Assembly (NCBI GenBank): GCA_929200255.1
Contig: CAKMYZ010000003.1
Location: 62,001-126,000, forward strand
DNA: 64,000 nt
Source: an uncultured Alphaproteobacteria bacterium
Lineage (GTDB): Bacteria; Pseudomonadota; Alphaproteobacteria; Rhodobacterales; Rhodobacteraceae
Direction: 5' to 3'
The notes beneath the pieces are model-generated. The model had not been told where the DNA came from, made no database searches, and saw only the letters and a list, made by a program, of their open reading frames with translations. Position 1 is the first letter of the stretch; every line of letters starts with the position of its first letter. Of this stretch, positions 8,811 through 18,962 are shown in pieces. Position numbers and translations under genes: made by a program.

Positions 8811-10043
8811 ATGAAACACGTCGATAAGTTCTTTGTCCTGGCCTGCCTTTGCCCAACCGTCGGCATAGCGCAAGAGGCGGAACCGGGGGGTGTGTTTTTC
8901 ACATTTGACGTCTCGCAGGAAATCGAAGGCAGCACTGACCGCGATCTTGTCAGCGAAGAAGCCGAGGATGGCTTTGTCAGCACAACTTCACTGCGCTTTG
9001 AGGCCGTCACGGAGACCCGCACCCAACGCCTTGCGTTTGGACTAGGGACCGATCTTCGGGTCGATGAAGACGAATTTACACTCGACGGCAACACTGTTGA
9101 CCTCACCTATACCCGGACAAGCGCCGACGCGGCGCTTGAGATCTCTGCCGAATGGCGCCGTGCAGATATCTCTTTCTTGCGCGATATCACGGACTTCATT
9201 GGTGACGATGGGGTGATTACGCTGCCCGACGACATTGACGAACTTACGGGCTCCGGGTTCCGCAATACATCAACATTTGCGGCATCGCTGAGTTGGGGCG
9301 AAACAGCACCTGTCGGCTATTCGCTTGATATGAGTGTGGAAACGCTGCGCTACGAAGACGCAAGCGTAGCGCTTCTGGATGCAGACTCAGCCTCGCTGGA
9401 CGCCCATATGCGCCTGAACCTGAACGAAGTGACCACAGCAGATATCGCCCTCGGTTTTGAGCGGCTTGAAGAGGCCGGCGAAGCCGCGGAAAACACACAA
9501 TCGCTATCAGCTGCGTTGACCTTTGATCGGCCCTTGGGCGATCTGACAACACGGGTGACCGCTGCGCGCAGTGATGATGACGAAACGTTCTGGGCTGCAA
9601 CGCTGGAGCGCAGCTTTGCCGTTCCGGGTGGACGCTTCGAAGGCGTATTGGGTTTTGCACAAGATGAAGTCGGCGACGCACAAGTTACGGCGCGATTGGG
9701 ATATGACCGCGACATACCTTCTGGCCTCATCTCGATCAGCGCGGAACGCGACGTTGGCGCAGGCGCCAGCGGCAGTACCACGACTCTGCAGGCGAGCTAC
9801 GAACGTGACCTTTCTCCGATCAGTGATGTACGCTTCGGGTTTGATTTTGGCCAGGCAGAAGAATTTGGAAGCGACAGCATAATAGCGACAGGCGGCGTGT
9901 CGGTAAGTTACGGGCATGCGTTGACCCCTTTGTGGGAACTAAGTGTTGGTGCCCGTGCCGATGCGCGTGATGATGACGGACTGCGCACCAATAGTGGGAC
10001 CGTCTTTCTGACGCTTGATCGGATCTATTCCTGGCGACCCTGA
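8811..10043 (+). CDS. Putative outer-membrane beta-barrel protein
   Basis: A 410-residue exported protein with a short signal peptide (residues 1 to about 18, ending near GIAQ). The mature part is acidic and made of alternating hydrophobic/polar strands such as TQRLAFGLGTDLRVDE and SGLISISAERDVGA. This is the pattern of an outer-membrane barrel, but no recognised catalytic motif is visible. I chose ATG 8811 (MKHVDK) over the TTG at 8805 because GGGGGCGG lies just upstream. It follows the Wza-like gene by 38 nt and is probably co-transcribed, suggesting an outer-membrane partner for polysaccharide export. It might instead belong to a family of uncharacterised barrels in exopolysaccharide loci. 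Confidence 0.6.
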   Translation: MKHVDKFFVLACLCPTVGIAQEAEPGGVFFTFDVSQEIEGSTDRDLVSEEAEDGFVSTTSLRFEAVTETRTQRLAFGLGTDLRVDEDEFTLDGNTVDLTYTRTSADAALEISAEWRRADISFLRDITDFIGDDGVITLPDDIDELTGSGFRNTSTFAASLSWGETAPVGYSLDMSVETLRYEDASVALLDADSASLDAHMRLNLNEVTTADIALGFERLEEAGEAAENTQSLSAALTFDRPLGDLTTRVTAARSDDDETFWAATLERSFAVPGGRFEGVLGFAQDEVGDAQVTARLGYDRDIPSGLISISAERDVGAGASGSTTTLQASYERDLSPISDVRFGFDFGQAEEFGSDSIIATGGVSVSYGHALTPLWELSVGARADARDDDGLRTNSGTVFLTLDRIYSWRP

Positions 10044-10357
10044 GACAGTGTACCCCGGCCCTAGAGACCGGCAGGCTGCTCAACGATCCGGCTCATAGCG
10101 CGCCGCGCAATAAGCCAAAATTTGCCTCATTGTATCTGATGTGCTTACAATGGATTGGAGATTCACGTAGAAATGTTATGGTTTTCTTCAAGTATAGGGA
10201 AAATTCCACGATTTTTTCATTCAGCGTTAAAGGTAAGTTAACGAATTGAGCGCAGCCTCGACAGAATAGAGACAAATTTCTGCCTCGATTTCTTGGGAAA
10301 TTAGATACACGTGGAAATTGACCCGCGTGATTCTAGAGCAATCCATCAGGAGCACGA
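10044..10357. other. Intergenic region with a CtrA-type site
   Basis: This 314-nt region between the beta-barrel gene and a small membrane-protein gene has no supported ORF. Its middle is AT-rich. The only strong element seen is the TTAA-N7-TTAA site at 10227-10241. Confidence 0.5.
10227..10241. promoter_or_regulatory. Perfect CtrA-type binding site
   Basis: TTAA-AGGTAAG-TTAA matches the full alphaproteobacterial CtrA consensus TTAA-N7-TTAA. It lies 116 nt upstream of the 66-residue membrane-protein gene in an AT-rich stretch. CtrA in Rhodobacterales is known to control motility, gene transfer agents and related traits; control of this gene is inference. Confidence 0.5.
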
Positions 10358-10558
10358 ATGCTCATCTTGTACATCATATTGGGAATTGCCTCTGGTTTGA
10401 TTGCAGCCATAGCAGCCGTTGTTGCTGGCGCAAATCTGCTTTCCGCATTCCTAGCTTATGTACTTGCTGGAAGCGCCGCTACCGTCCTGTGTATCTGCTG
10501 GTCACTCGCGCCACGCCGGAGTCGGGCCGCCAAGAATGCCGTTACCCAGCGCAGCTAG
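10358..10558 (+). CDS. Small two-helix membrane protein
   Basis: A 66-residue protein beginning MLILYIILGIASGLIAAIAA. Two hydrophobic segments (about residues 1-23 and 27-50) are followed by a basic tail (RRSRAAKN), so an inner-membrane protein with a cytoplasmic C-terminus is likely. The start is supported by CAGGAG 6-7 nt upstream. I do not recognise a family. It stands alone behind a perfect CtrA-type site and is convergent with rmuC. Confidence 0.6.
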   Translation: MLILYIILGIASGLIAAIAAVVAGANLLSAFLAYVLAGSAATVLCICWSLAPRRSRAAKNAVTQRS

Positions 10559-10618
10559 TTGTTCTGTTCCTGTATCTGGTGGACGGATTTAAGGCGACGC
10601 TAGTTGGACCTGAAGCCC

Positions 10619-10708
10619 TCATTTTGTAAACATTTGGTGGGGCCTGAGGCCGGTAAGCGTATTCAAGCGCCTTGCAAAGTTGGAGGGGTCCAGAACGTCG
10701 GCGAGGTG
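10619..10708 (-). pseudogene. Remnant of an AraC-type helix-turn-helix C-terminus
   Basis: On the minus strand this stretch reads HLADVLDPSNFARRLNTLTG and continues LRPHQMFTK to a stop. This resembles the second helix-turn-helix of AraC/XylS regulators, whose usual form is close to GFSDPSNFxRxFKxxTGxxPxxYR. An in-frame stop lies about 17 codons upstream and no N-terminal domain or complete HTH is present. I interpret it as a decayed gene end; the match is short and could be chance. Confidence 0.35.
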
Positions 10709-10783
10709 ACTGTGAAGCTGATCGTGGCTGTCGTCGCTGACGTTTCACGACAGGGAATGGCTGGGGCGCGCTTCAGCTTTTGT

Positions 10784-12019
10784 TCAGTCCTTCGGCGGCA
10801 TCAGAGCGTTGGCATCAGTTGTTTCCGGCGCCAGTTCCTCAAAATCAAAGTTATCTAGCCGATCCGCTCGCTTACCCGCCCGTGTTGCCGCCGTCAGCAC
10901 GCCGGACACATCGTCGCCTGCCTGCCGCAGGTGGGTTTCCAATTTGCCTGCTTTCTCGCCGATGATCTCTACATCGCGGTGCAGCATCCGCAGCGCCTTG
11001 CGGATTTCACCGGCCTGTTCGCGCATACGCGCATCTTTGAGGATGGCGCGCATGGTGTTTAATGTCGCCATGCACGTTGTGGGGGACACGATCCAGACAC
11101 GGGCGTCAAAACCAGTGCGCACTACGTCAGGCAGGCGCGCATGAAGTTCGGCATAGACGGCCTCGGAAGGTAGGAACATAATCGCGCCGTCCGCTGTTTC
11201 ACCCTCGATGATGTAGCGCTCTGCGATGTCCTTGATGTGCTTGCGCACTGCGTTCCCCAGATCGCGCAGGGCAATTTTTTGCAGCTCTTGCGTGTCAGCC
11301 GCGGCATAGGCTTCGTAAGCTTCGAACGGGAATTTGGCATCAATTACGATGGGGCCGGGCGGGTTTGGCAGATGCACCAGACAATCCGCACGTTTGCCGT
11401 TCGACAGCGTATATTGCAACGCGTAGCTGTCGGTTGGCAGCGCCTTGGACACGATATCATTCAGTTGGATTTCGCCGAACATCCCGCGGCGCTGCTTATT
11501 CGACAGGATATCCTGCAAGGACAACACGTCTCCTGACAGCTTTTCGATATTTGTCTGGGCCCTGTCGATGGTGGCCAGCCGTTCTTGTAGTTCTGTCAGG
11601 CTTTTTGTTGTCTTTTCGGACGACCCCGCCAGCGTGTCTTTCATCCGTTCCTGCATTTCGGACAGGGATCGCGCTGATTTTACAGCATTGTCTGACAGCC
11701 GATCTGCCATTTGGGCCTGTACCTCGGCCAGTCGCGTTTCCATGGTTTGTACGACTTTGACCTGCGCATTGGCCTGTGCGTCACTGACGGTCTGGATATT
11801 ACCGGCCAACTGGTGCTGGCCCTGGCCCAGAGCATGTACGTCTTGTGACAGGCGCCCGACCTGTGCAGCAACATATTGCACTGCATCTGTGGATTTGCCC
11901 GCGCGACGCACGGTCATAATCAGCAGGATCAGGACAAGAACCGCCACAGCCCCGGCGATCGCCACGGCCAGCGTCAGCGGATCGTTCAGATCAATCAAAG
12001 TGTCGCCAACCTGGATCAT
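10784..12019 (-). CDS. rmuC: DNA recombination protein RmuC homologue
   Basis: A 411-residue RmuC-family protein: an N-terminal membrane anchor (about residues 13-36), a long coiled coil (about 40-170) and the conserved RmuC domain with [27 protein letters not shown] and [11 protein letters not shown]. RmuC limits certain DNA rearrangements in E. coli and has a nuclease-like fold; its exact role here is not known. The start ATG overlaps the TGA of mutL as ATGA (12016-12019), so the two are translationally coupled. The 3' end is convergent with the small membrane-protein region. Confidence 0.93.
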   Translation of the reverse strand: MIQVGDTLIDLNDPLTLAVAIAGAVAVLVLILLIMTVRRAGKSTDAVQYVAAQVGRLSQDVHALGQGQHQLAGNIQTVSDAQANAQVKVVQTMETRLAEVQAQMADRLSDNAVKSARSLSEMQERMKDTLAGSSEKTTKSLTELQERLATIDRAQTNIEKLSGDVLSLQDILSNKQRRGMFGEIQLNDIVSKALPTDSYALQYTLSNGKRADCLVHLPNPPGPIVIDAKFPFEAYEAYAAADTQELQKIALRDLGNAVRKHIKDIAERYIIEGETADGAIMFLPSEAVYAELHARLPDVVRTGFDARVWIVSPTTCMATLNTMRAILKDARMREQAGEIRKALRMLHRDVEIIGEKAGKLETHLRQAGDDVSGVLTAATRAGKRADRLDNFDFEELAPETTDANALMPPKD

Positions 12020-13827
12020 GTGCGTCCGAACAGACGTTCAATATCGGCCAGCTTAAGCTCTACATAGGTCGGTCGCCCGTGATTGCATTGCCCTGACAGG
12101 GGGGTTGCTTCCATCTCGCGTAGCAGGGCGTTCATCTCGGCGGCCTGCATTCGGCGGCCGGACCGGATGGAGCCGTGGCAGGCAACTCGGCTCAGGATCG
12201 CTTCGATCTTCGATTGTATTGATGCGGTTTCATTTTGATCCGTCAATTCATCCAGAATGTCGCGGATCATAGCAGTGGCGTTCACTTCGCCCAGAATGGC
12301 GGGCGTTTCGCGGACGGCAATTGCGGCGCCGCCGAAAGGTTCGATCGTCAGGCCAAAACGGCCGAGGTCAGCGGCATGTTCCAGCAAATGGTTGGCTTCG
12401 CCTTCCGTTAGTTCAATAATTTCGGGGATCAGCAGGGCTTGCGCGGCAACGCCGTTTTCGGCTATCTGCGTCTTGAGTTTCTCATAGACCAGCCGTTCAT
12501 GTGCGGCATGTTGATCCACGATCACGATGCCCTTTCCCGTCTGGGCGATGATATAGTTCTCATGCACCTGTGCGCGGGCGGCACCCAGCGGCAGGTTGTC
12601 GGGCACATCCTCGACCACCGGTTCAATCCGGGCAGAGGGCGCTTCGGAAAGCCCCGGTGCCTGTGCCTGAAACGTCATGGATCGCGCGCTGAAACTTGGC
12701 CTGTCCATTTGATAGACACGCGGTTCGGTTGGTTCCGGTGTGATCGCGCCCAGTGTTGCGCTGGCAACAGTGGTTGAGGCGCGATGCCCGGCTTCGGCCA
12801 GTGCGTGACGCAGCCCGGAGATGATCAAACCCCGCACGGTGCCGGGGTCGCGAAAGCGGACCTCTGACTTTGCCGGATGCACGTTGACATCCACCAGTGT
12901 CGGGTCACAGTCGATAAAGAGTGCGGCCACAGGATGCCGATCACGCGACAGCACATCCATATAGGCTGCGCGCAACGCACCCAGCAACATTTTGTCCCGC
13001 ACGGGCCGTCCATTCACAAACAGATATTGCGCCACCGCAGCGCCGCGTGAATAGGTGGGCAGGGCGGCATAGCCGGTCAGGTGAAACCCTTCGCGCACCG
13101 TATCAATGCGCAGTGCGTTTTCGGCAAAATCCTTGCCCAGCACTGTGCGCAACCGCCCGTGCAAAGCGTCAAACAGATCGCCAGTTTCCGCGTCGGCCCG
13201 GAACATCGTGCGGCTGTCGCCCCCGGACGTATCGCGCAGGATGAATGTTGTGAATGGTTCGGCCATCGCCAGCCGCTTGATGACATCCGAAACCGCCTGC
13301 GCCTCTGCCCGGTTGGTGCGCAGAAACTTTAGCCGGGCAGGGGTAGCATAGAACATGTCGCGCAGGGTGATAACTGTGCCGGCGGAGAGGGCGGCAGGCT
13401 TTACCGCTTCCACCTGCCCACCCGCCACGCTGATCGTGGCCCCATTGCCACCTGCGGTACGCGATGTGATCGACAAACGACCCACCGCGCCAAGCGAGGG
13501 GAGCGCCTCGCCCCGGAAACCAAAGGAAGTGATATTCAGAAGATCGGACCCATCGATCTTTGATGTGGCATGGCGGGCCAGCGCCAGCGGAAGATCTTCT
13601 GCATCCATGCCGCATCCATCATCGGTGACGCGGATCAGTGTCTTGCCACCATCGGCAATCGCGACTTCGATCCTGGTTGCGCCAGCATCAATACTGTTCT
13701 CGACCAATTCCTTGACCGCCGAGGCGGGGCGTTCCAGCACCTCGCCCGCCGCAATCCGGTTGATTGCGGCGTCATCAAGCTGCCGGATGACAGGCTGCTG
13801 CTTTATCTGGGGGTCTGCGATGGCCAT
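12016..13827 (-). CDS. mutL: DNA mismatch repair protein MutL
   Basis: A 603-residue MutL. GHKL ATPase motifs are clear: [11 protein letters not shown] (about 40-50), DDGCGM (about 70) and [10 protein letters not shown] (about 98-107). The C-terminal domain has [12 protein letters not shown], which fits the DQHA-x2-E-x4-E endonuclease motif of nicking MutL proteins, as expected in bacteria lacking MutH. It leads a two-gene unit with rmuC, coupled through an ATGA overlap. Confidence 0.97.
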   Translation of the reverse strand: MAIADPQIKQQPVIRQLDDAAINRIAAGEVLERPASAVKELVENSIDAGATRIEVAIADGGKTLIRVTDDGCGMDAEDLPLALARHATSKIDGSDLLNITSFGFRGEALPSLGAVGRLSITSRTAGGNGATISVAGGQVEAVKPAALSAGTVITLRDMFYATPARLKFLRTNRAEAQAVSDVIKRLAMAEPFTTFILRDTSGGDSRTMFRADAETGDLFDALHGRLRTVLGKDFAENALRIDTVREGFHLTGYAALPTYSRGAAVAQYLFVNGRPVRDKMLLGALRAAYMDVLSRDRHPVAALFIDCDPTLVDVNVHPAKSEVRFRDPGTVRGLIISGLRHALAEAGHRASTTVASATLGAITPEPTEPRVYQMDRPSFSARSMTFQAQAPGLSEAPSARIEPVVEDVPDNLPLGAARAQVHENYIIAQTGKGIVIVDQHAAHERLVYEKLKTQIAENGVAAQALLIPEIIELTEGEANHLLEHAADLGRFGLTIEPFGGAAIAVRETPAILGEVNATAMIRDILDELTDQNETASIQSKIEAILSRVACHGSIRSGRRMQAAEMNALLREMEATPLSGQCNHGRPTYVELKLADIERLFGRT

Positions 13828-13868
13828 GCCACAAGTTGTAGCATGGCAGGCAGCGATTCTGCGAGAGG

Positions 13869-15179
13869 CTATTGTGTGGATTCGAGCCCTTCCGGCTTGC
13901 CCACTACAATGAAATGCAAATCCTCCGGTTGCAGCAGTTCGGAGGCCACGCGATTCACATCTTCCAGTGTCACCGCATCGATGTAGTCGTTGCGGTTCAC
14001 GACATATTCCGGGGGCAAGCCGATCATCTGCATACCAACCATAATCTTTGCAATCTCGGCGTTGCCATCAAAGCGCAGGGGATATTCGCCGGTAAGGTAA
14101 GTCTTGGCCATCGACAGTTCCGCTGGGGTTACGCCTTCATTTGCCATGCGTGCCCATTCGGTGCGCGTGACCTCAATCGCTTCTGCAATAGTCGCATTGG
14201 CAGAGGCGACAGAGCCAAAGACCATCTCGGCATGAAACTTGGGCACCAGAAAACTGCGGATTCCGTAAGTAAGGCCGCGCTTTTCGCGCACTTCCGTCAT
14301 CAATCGCGATTCAAACCCACCCGCGCCCAATACCTGGTTCATCACATAGGCTGCAAAGAAATCAGGATCGTCCCGCTTCAGCCCAGCATGACCAAAAAGC
14401 GCAACAGACTGCGGTGTGTCATAGTCGATAACGGTGACCCCGCCTTCAAGGCCAAAGGCCACGTCCCCGGGCAGCGGCGGCCCTTCGTCGGGCAAGGCGC
14501 CCAGCAGATCGTCCAGCATTTCGCCCACGGCCTCGGCCGTTATATCGCCAACAACCGACACAAACACCCGATCCCGCGTCAATGCATTGCGGTGCGCTTC
14601 GAACATGTCATCGCGGGTCAATGCGGTGACACTTTCGACGGTGCCATCAATGGATGATCCATATGGGTGATCCCCAAAGGCGGCCGCATCAAAGGCGGCG
14701 CCTGCAATGTCGTTGGGGTTCTTGGCATCGCGTGCTATTCCCGAGAGAACCTGCGCACGCACCCGGTCCAAAGCATCCTGATCAAAGCGCGGCTCGACCA
14801 AGGCCTGCCGCAAAAGCGCCAGTGCCTCAGTCTTGTTTTCAGTCAGGAACTGCGCAGAAATCGACAAAGTGTCGTCAAACGCGCGAAAGCCAAAGCTGGC
14901 TGCCAGTGCCTCGCGCGCGGTCTGAAACTCCTGCGCGCTCATGTCGCCAGCGCCTTCCTCAAGAAGACCGGTCATCAGGTTGGTGGCCCCCCGTTTGCCG
15001 GGCAGGTCAAGCGACGCGCTACCCCGAAAACGGATTTCCAGCGCAATAAAGGGGATCGAGGGTTCCTCAACAACCCAGGCGTTTATGCCGCCGGGCGAGG
15101 TGACCTCTTTGATGTCAATCTCGGCCCGCGCGGAGCTGGCGATGATGATCATGCATAGGCTTAGGACAATACGCAGCAT
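13869..15179 (-). CDS. M16-family peptidase homologue, inactive-type subunit
   Basis: A 436-residue M16 protein with a signal peptide ([19 protein letters not shown]). Its position equivalent to the zinc motif reads [12 protein letters not shown] instead of HxxEH, so it probably lacks zinc and acts as partner of the upstream active subunit. It retains the R/Y-type substrate motif of the C-terminal half ([13 protein letters not shown]). Start ATG 15179 overlaps the stop of the first M16 gene as TAATG. Paired active and inactive M16 subunits are known in several proteobacteria; heterodimer formation here is inferred. Probably periplasmic. Confidence 0.9.
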   Translation of the reverse strand: MLRIVLSLCMIIIASSARAEIDIKEVTSPGGINAWVVEEPSIPFIALEIRFRGSASLDLPGKRGATNLMTGLLEEGAGDMSAQEFQTAREALAASFGFRAFDDTLSISAQFLTENKTEALALLRQALVEPRFDQDALDRVRAQVLSGIARDAKNPNDIAGAAFDAAAFGDHPYGSSIDGTVESVTALTRDDMFEAHRNALTRDRVFVSVVGDITAEAVGEMLDDLLGALPDEGPPLPGDVAFGLEGGVTVIDYDTPQSVALFGHAGLKRDDPDFFAAYVMNQVLGAGGFESRLMTEVREKRGLTYGIRSFLVPKFHAEMVFGSVASANATIAEAIEVTRTEWARMANEGVTPAELSMAKTYLTGEYPLRFDGNAEIAKIMVGMQMIGLPPEYVVNRNDYIDAVTLEDVNRVASELLQPEDLHFIVVGKPEGLESTQ

Positions 15180-16510
15180 TACATCGCCTCCTCTTCGCTG
15201 GACACGACCCAACCCGTGACGGATTGATCGCGATTAAGAACTTTGGCGGCGACAGCCTTGATATCTTCAGGCGTCACGGTTTGCAGGATGTCAGGCCATG
15301 CTTGTACGTCTTCCACTGTCAGGCTTTGCGTCAACGCCGCACCATAGCGGCGGGCGATGCCAGATACATCGTCCAACGCATAGATCTGCGAGGCGCGCAA
15401 TTGCGTACGGATGCTTTCCATGCGGGCCGCGTCAATGTCCGATGTTATGAAATCGGCGATGACCTGATCCATCGCGGCCTCAGCGGCGGACAGCGTCACG
15501 CCCTCTGCGGGCACGACGGCAAAGGAAAACGCCGTCGTGTCCAAGCTGCTGCCGCTGTAAGAGGCATTCGTGTATATCGCAGTCTGCGTATCAAATTGCA
15601 GGGCCTGCCCCAGGTCGGACGTAAATGATGATCCACCCAGCAATTCGGCCAGATAGACCAATGCGGCTGCTTCGTCCTGCGCGCCGGGGTCGCGCTCTGG
15701 GGCAAGGTAGTTGCGGATCAGGAACGGCTGGCTGACGCGGGGGTCAACATATGTGATACGGCGCTCGGCTCTTTGCGGTGGCTCCTGTGGGCGGATACGT
15801 TCAGGTAGCTGGTCCTCGGCAGGGATCACGCCGTAGTATTTCTCGGCCAGAGCCAACACATCGTCGGGTACCACATCGCCCGCGACAACCAGAACCGCGT
15901 TGTTGGGGGCATAGTAGAGGTCATAGAAGGCCTGCGTGTCGTCCAGATCCAGCTGCTCCATCTCATGCTTCCAACCGATAATGGGTACGCCGTAGCGATG
16001 GTTCTGGTACAGGGCTGCGATGAACTGTTCGCGGGCAAGTGCGTTGGGGCTGTTCTCTGTCCGTTGATTGCGTTCTTCCAGTACGACATTCCGTTCGGTC
16101 GCGATATCTTCGGGCGTCATTTGCAGATTGTTCATCCGGTTGCTTTCCATCTGCATCATCAGTTCCAGCCGGTCGGCGGCGATGCGTTGGAAATACGCAG
16201 TGTAGTCATAGCTGGTGAAGGCGTTGTCGTTCCCCCCGTTTCTGGCGACGGTTGCAGAGAACTCACCTGATTCCAAAACATCAGTCGCCTTGAACAGCAG
16301 GTGTTCCAGAAAATGTGCCACACCGGAGGCGCCGACAGGTTCATCCGCCGATCCGACCTTATACCACAGCATATGTACAACAACGGGCGCGCGGTGGTCT
16401 TCGATCACCACAACCTCCATCCCGTTATCGAGGGTGTAGGTCGTGACTTCTTCCGCGGTGGCCGTATGCGCCGCAAAGATCATTGCCAGGCCGGCAAGCA
16501 GTCGTTTCAT
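15179..16510 (-). CDS. M16-family zinc peptidase, catalytic subunit
   Basis: A 443-residue insulinase-like metallopeptidase with a signal peptide (residues 1-19). The inverted zinc motif HFLEH is at 66-70, with the third-ligand region (ERNVVLEERNQR) about 75 residues later. I chose ATG 16510 because GAGGAG lies 9 nt upstream and the signal peptide is then normal; the frame extends to 16567 without benefit. It is followed immediately by the inactive-type paralogue. Together they probably form a periplasmic peptide-degrading dimer. Confidence 0.92.
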   Translation of the reverse strand: MKRLLAGLAMIFAAHTATAEEVTTYTLDNGMEVVVIEDHRAPVVVHMLWYKVGSADEPVGASGVAHFLEHLLFKATDVLESGEFSATVARNGGNDNAFTSYDYTAYFQRIAADRLELMMQMESNRMNNLQMTPEDIATERNVVLEERNQRTENSPNALAREQFIAALYQNHRYGVPIIGWKHEMEQLDLDDTQAFYDLYYAPNNAVLVVAGDVVPDDVLALAEKYYGVIPAEDQLPERIRPQEPPQRAERRITYVDPRVSQPFLIRNYLAPERDPGAQDEAAALVYLAELLGGSSFTSDLGQALQFDTQTAIYTNASYSGSSLDTTAFSFAVVPAEGVTLSAAEAAMDQVIADFITSDIDAARMESIRTQLRASQIYALDDVSGIARRYGAALTQSLTVEDVQAWPDILQTVTPEDIKAVAAKVLNRDQSVTGWVVSSEEEAM

Positions 16511-16595
16511 GGGCAGGAACTCCTCACAAGGTTGCACTGAACCTACGCTGTGCGGCGCAGTCTTCAAGTCATCATACGCGGATGTGAGGTGTGGG

Positions 16596-16796
16596 TTATC
16601 GCATTGCCCGGTTTACACCACCGGGTGTTGGAAGGGGCAGCGTGCGCGTGGGCGGTGTTGCCAGCGGTGCTGCCGGTGTCACAAAAAACGTGCTTTGCTC
16701 GGGCCCGACATCGCGGAAGGCCATGCCATTGTCAGGGGCGCCGCTACATGCAGCGACCCCAAAGATCAAAACAAGCAAAGTAAGCGCGCGCATCAT
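16596..16796 (-). CDS. Small lipoprotein resembling the N-terminal part of DUF3035/BamF
   Basis: A 66-residue lipoprotein: a signal peptide with lipobox VAAC at residues 14-17, then a short proline-rich tail (APLATPPTRTLPLPTPGG). DUF3035 (BamF-like) lipoproteins of Rhodobacterales have, from memory, a similar proline-rich segment but are longer, and they lie between lspA and the M16 genes as here. The frame ends right after NRAMR and I found no continuation in other frames, so it may be a naturally short or truncated member. AGAGG precedes the start by 5 nt. Confidence 0.6.
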   Translation of the reverse strand: MMRALTLLVLIFGVAACSGAPDNGMAFRDVGPEQSTFFVTPAAPLATPPTRTLPLPTPGGVNRAMR

Positions 16797-16845
16797 TCAT
16801 ACCTCTGGGTCACTGCTGCGTAGTTATCGCAAGGCGCAGGCAAGG

Positions 16846-17355
16846 TCACGTCGCTTTCTTCTTGTCGTCAGCCAGAAAGGCCAAACCGATTGCCCCAGCA
16901 AAGATGGCGACATCAGCGATGTTAAAGGCATAGGGGTTATTGATCCCGCAGCATGACATGTTCAGAAAGTCCGCGACGGCCCCATAAAAGAAGCGGTCGA
17001 TGACATTGCCCATCGCGCCGCCAATCAAGAAACCACCAGCGATATAGACCCATTTGGTGCCCCCCGCCCGGTTCAGCCACCAGATCACGACCGCGGAAAT
17101 GACAAAAGCCACACCGATCAGCACCCAGCGCATGTCGAATTCGGCAAAAAGCCCAAAGTTAACACCTCTGTTCCATGCCATCCGCAGGACAAGGAAAGGC
17201 GGGAACACCTCAACCTCTGGCGGATAGGGGAATCGGGTGGCGGGGTCAGTAACCTGGGCCCACGTCAGGCCGAAGATCCGAAACAGGACAAAGAATTTGA
17301 TCGCCTGATCGACCAAGAACACCGCCAATCCTGTGAGAAACATCAGCCGCATCAT
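16846..17355 (-). CDS. lspA: Lipoprotein signal peptidase
   Basis: A 169-residue prolipoprotein signal peptidase with four hydrophobic segments. The catalytic aspartates lie in GNVIDR (about 114-119) and FNIADVAI (about 143-150), and the conserved Asn in WNRGVNFG is present. It cleaves the signal peptide of lipid-modified prolipoproteins in the inner membrane. It lies 6 nt after purH and just before a lipoprotein gene, probably in one transcript. Confidence 0.96.
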   Translation of the reverse strand: MMRLMFLTGLAVFLVDQAIKFFVLFRIFGLTWAQVTDPATRFPYPPEVEVFPPFLVLRMAWNRGVNFGLFAEFDMRWVLIGVAFVISAVVIWWLNRAGGTKWVYIAGGFLIGGAMGNVIDRFFYGAVADFLNMSCCGINNPYAFNIADVAIFAGAIGLAFLADDKKKAT

Positions 17356-17361
17356 CGACCC

Positions 17362-18951
17362 CTAGTGACGGAAGTGGCGCATGCCGGTGAAAATCATGGC
17401 GATGCCTGCCTCATCTGCTGCGGCGATCACCTCGTCATCACGCATTGATCCGCCCGGCTGGATCACACAGGTCGCACCTGCGGCGGCGGCTTCCATCAAG
17501 CCGTCAGCGAAAGGAAAGAACGCGTCAGATGCAACGGCGGAGCCTTTGGTCAGCGGCTCGGGTAGCCCCATCGCGTCGGCCATACGCTCGGCCTTTTTGG
17601 CCGCAATCAATGCGCTATCCACCCGTGACATCTGGCCGGCGCCCACACCCACGGTTGCCTTGTCCTTCACATAGACGATGGCATTGGATTTGACGTGTTT
17701 GGCGACTTTCCAGGCGAACAACAGATCATCCATTTGGGCGTCCGTCGGAGCAACCTTGGTGACAACCTTCAGGTCATCCATGCCGACATAACCTGTGTCC
17801 TTGTCCTGCACCAACATGCCACCTGCAACCTGACGGTAGGTCGTGATCGGCACTTTCACATCAGGCAGCCCATCGGTTGTAAGCAGGCGCAGGTTCTTTT
17901 TCGCGGCAAATACGGCCTTGGCGGCGTCAGAGGCGCCGGGCGCAATGACAACCTCGGTTAAAATTTCAACAATTGCCCTAGCCGTGACTTCATCAAGTGG
18001 CTGGTTCAGCGCAACAATGCCGCCAAAGGCACTGGTGCGGTCACAGTCAAAGGCGTGTTGGTAGGCCTCAAGCAGTGTCGCACCGCGCGCCACACCGCAG
18101 GGATTGGCATGTTTGATAATGGCGACGGCGGGGCCATCAGCGGGGTCAAACTCCGCAACCAGTTCGAAGGCAGCGTCGGTGTCATTGATGTTGTTGTAGG
18201 ACAGCTCTTTGCCCTGATGTTGGACGGCTGTCGCAACGCCGGGGCGGCCGGTGCCATCTGTATAGAATGCGGCAGACTGGTGGCTGTTTTCGCCGTAGCG
18301 CATGGTTTGTTTGTAGGTTCCGCTAAACGAACGACGGCGCGGTGTATCCTGCGCGACTGCGCTTGCCATCCAAGTGCTGACTGCCGCGTCATAAGCCGCG
18401 GTGCGGGCATAGGCTGTCTGCGCGAGCCGCTGGCGCAGCGCCAGTGTGGTCTGTCCGTCATGGGCATCCAACTCAGCGAGCAGGGCATCATAATCCTCAA
18501 CATCAGTCACCACATTCACAAAGGCATGGTTCTTGGCCGCCGAGCGGATCATTGCAGGGCCACCGATGTCGATGTTTTCAATACAGGTATCAAAATCGGC
18601 GTTTTTGGCCACCGTTTCTTCAAACGGGTAGAGGTTCACAACCAGCAGATCGATGGGTCCGATGTTATGCTCGACCATCGCGTCGCGATGCCCGTCCAGA
18701 TCACGGCGCGCTAGCAGGCCGCCGTGGACGACGGGGTGCAGCGTCTTGACCCGCCCGTCCATCATTTCAGGAAAGCCGGTTACATCCGCCACATCGCGGA
18801 CCTCAAGGCCGGCGTCACGCAGCGCCTTGGCCGATCCACCGGTCGACAGCAGTTCGACCCCACGCGCGGCCAGCGCTTTCCCAAGGTCAATCAGTCCGGT
18901 TTTGTCAGATACAGAAAGCAGTGCGCGGCGCAGGGGGGCAAGGTCGGTCAT
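17362..18951 (-). CDS. purH: Bifunctional AICAR transformylase / IMP cyclohydrolase
   Basis: A 529-residue PurH, which performs the last two steps of IMP synthesis. The N-terminal MGS-like cyclohydrolase domain begins [13 protein letters not shown] and holds STGGSA and [11 protein letters not shown]. The C-terminal transformylase domain has [19 protein letters not shown] and [10 protein letters not shown]. Length is typical. It sits between the heparinase-like gene and lspA with small gaps, consistent with a common housekeeping cluster. Confidence 0.98.
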   Translation of the reverse strand: MTDLAPLRRALLSVSDKTGLIDLGKALAARGVELLSTGGSAKALRDAGLEVRDVADVTGFPEMMDGRVKTLHPVVHGGLLARRDLDGHRDAMVEHNIGPIDLLVVNLYPFEETVAKNADFDTCIENIDIGGPAMIRSAAKNHAFVNVVTDVEDYDALLAELDAHDGQTTLALRQRLAQTAYARTAAYDAAVSTWMASAVAQDTPRRRSFSGTYKQTMRYGENSHQSAAFYTDGTGRPGVATAVQHQGKELSYNNINDTDAAFELVAEFDPADGPAVAIIKHANPCGVARGATLLEAYQHAFDCDRTSAFGGIVALNQPLDEVTARAIVEILTEVVIAPGASDAAKAVFAAKKNLRLLTTDGLPDVKVPITTYRQVAGGMLVQDKDTGYVGMDDLKVVTKVAPTDAQMDDLLFAWKVAKHVKSNAIVYVKDKATVGVGAGQMSRVDSALIAAKKAERMADAMGLPEPLTKGSAVASDAFFPFADGLMEAAAAGATCVIQPGGSMRDDEVIAAADEAGIAMIFTGMRHFRH

Positions 18952-18962
18952 GGCGGTCCTTT

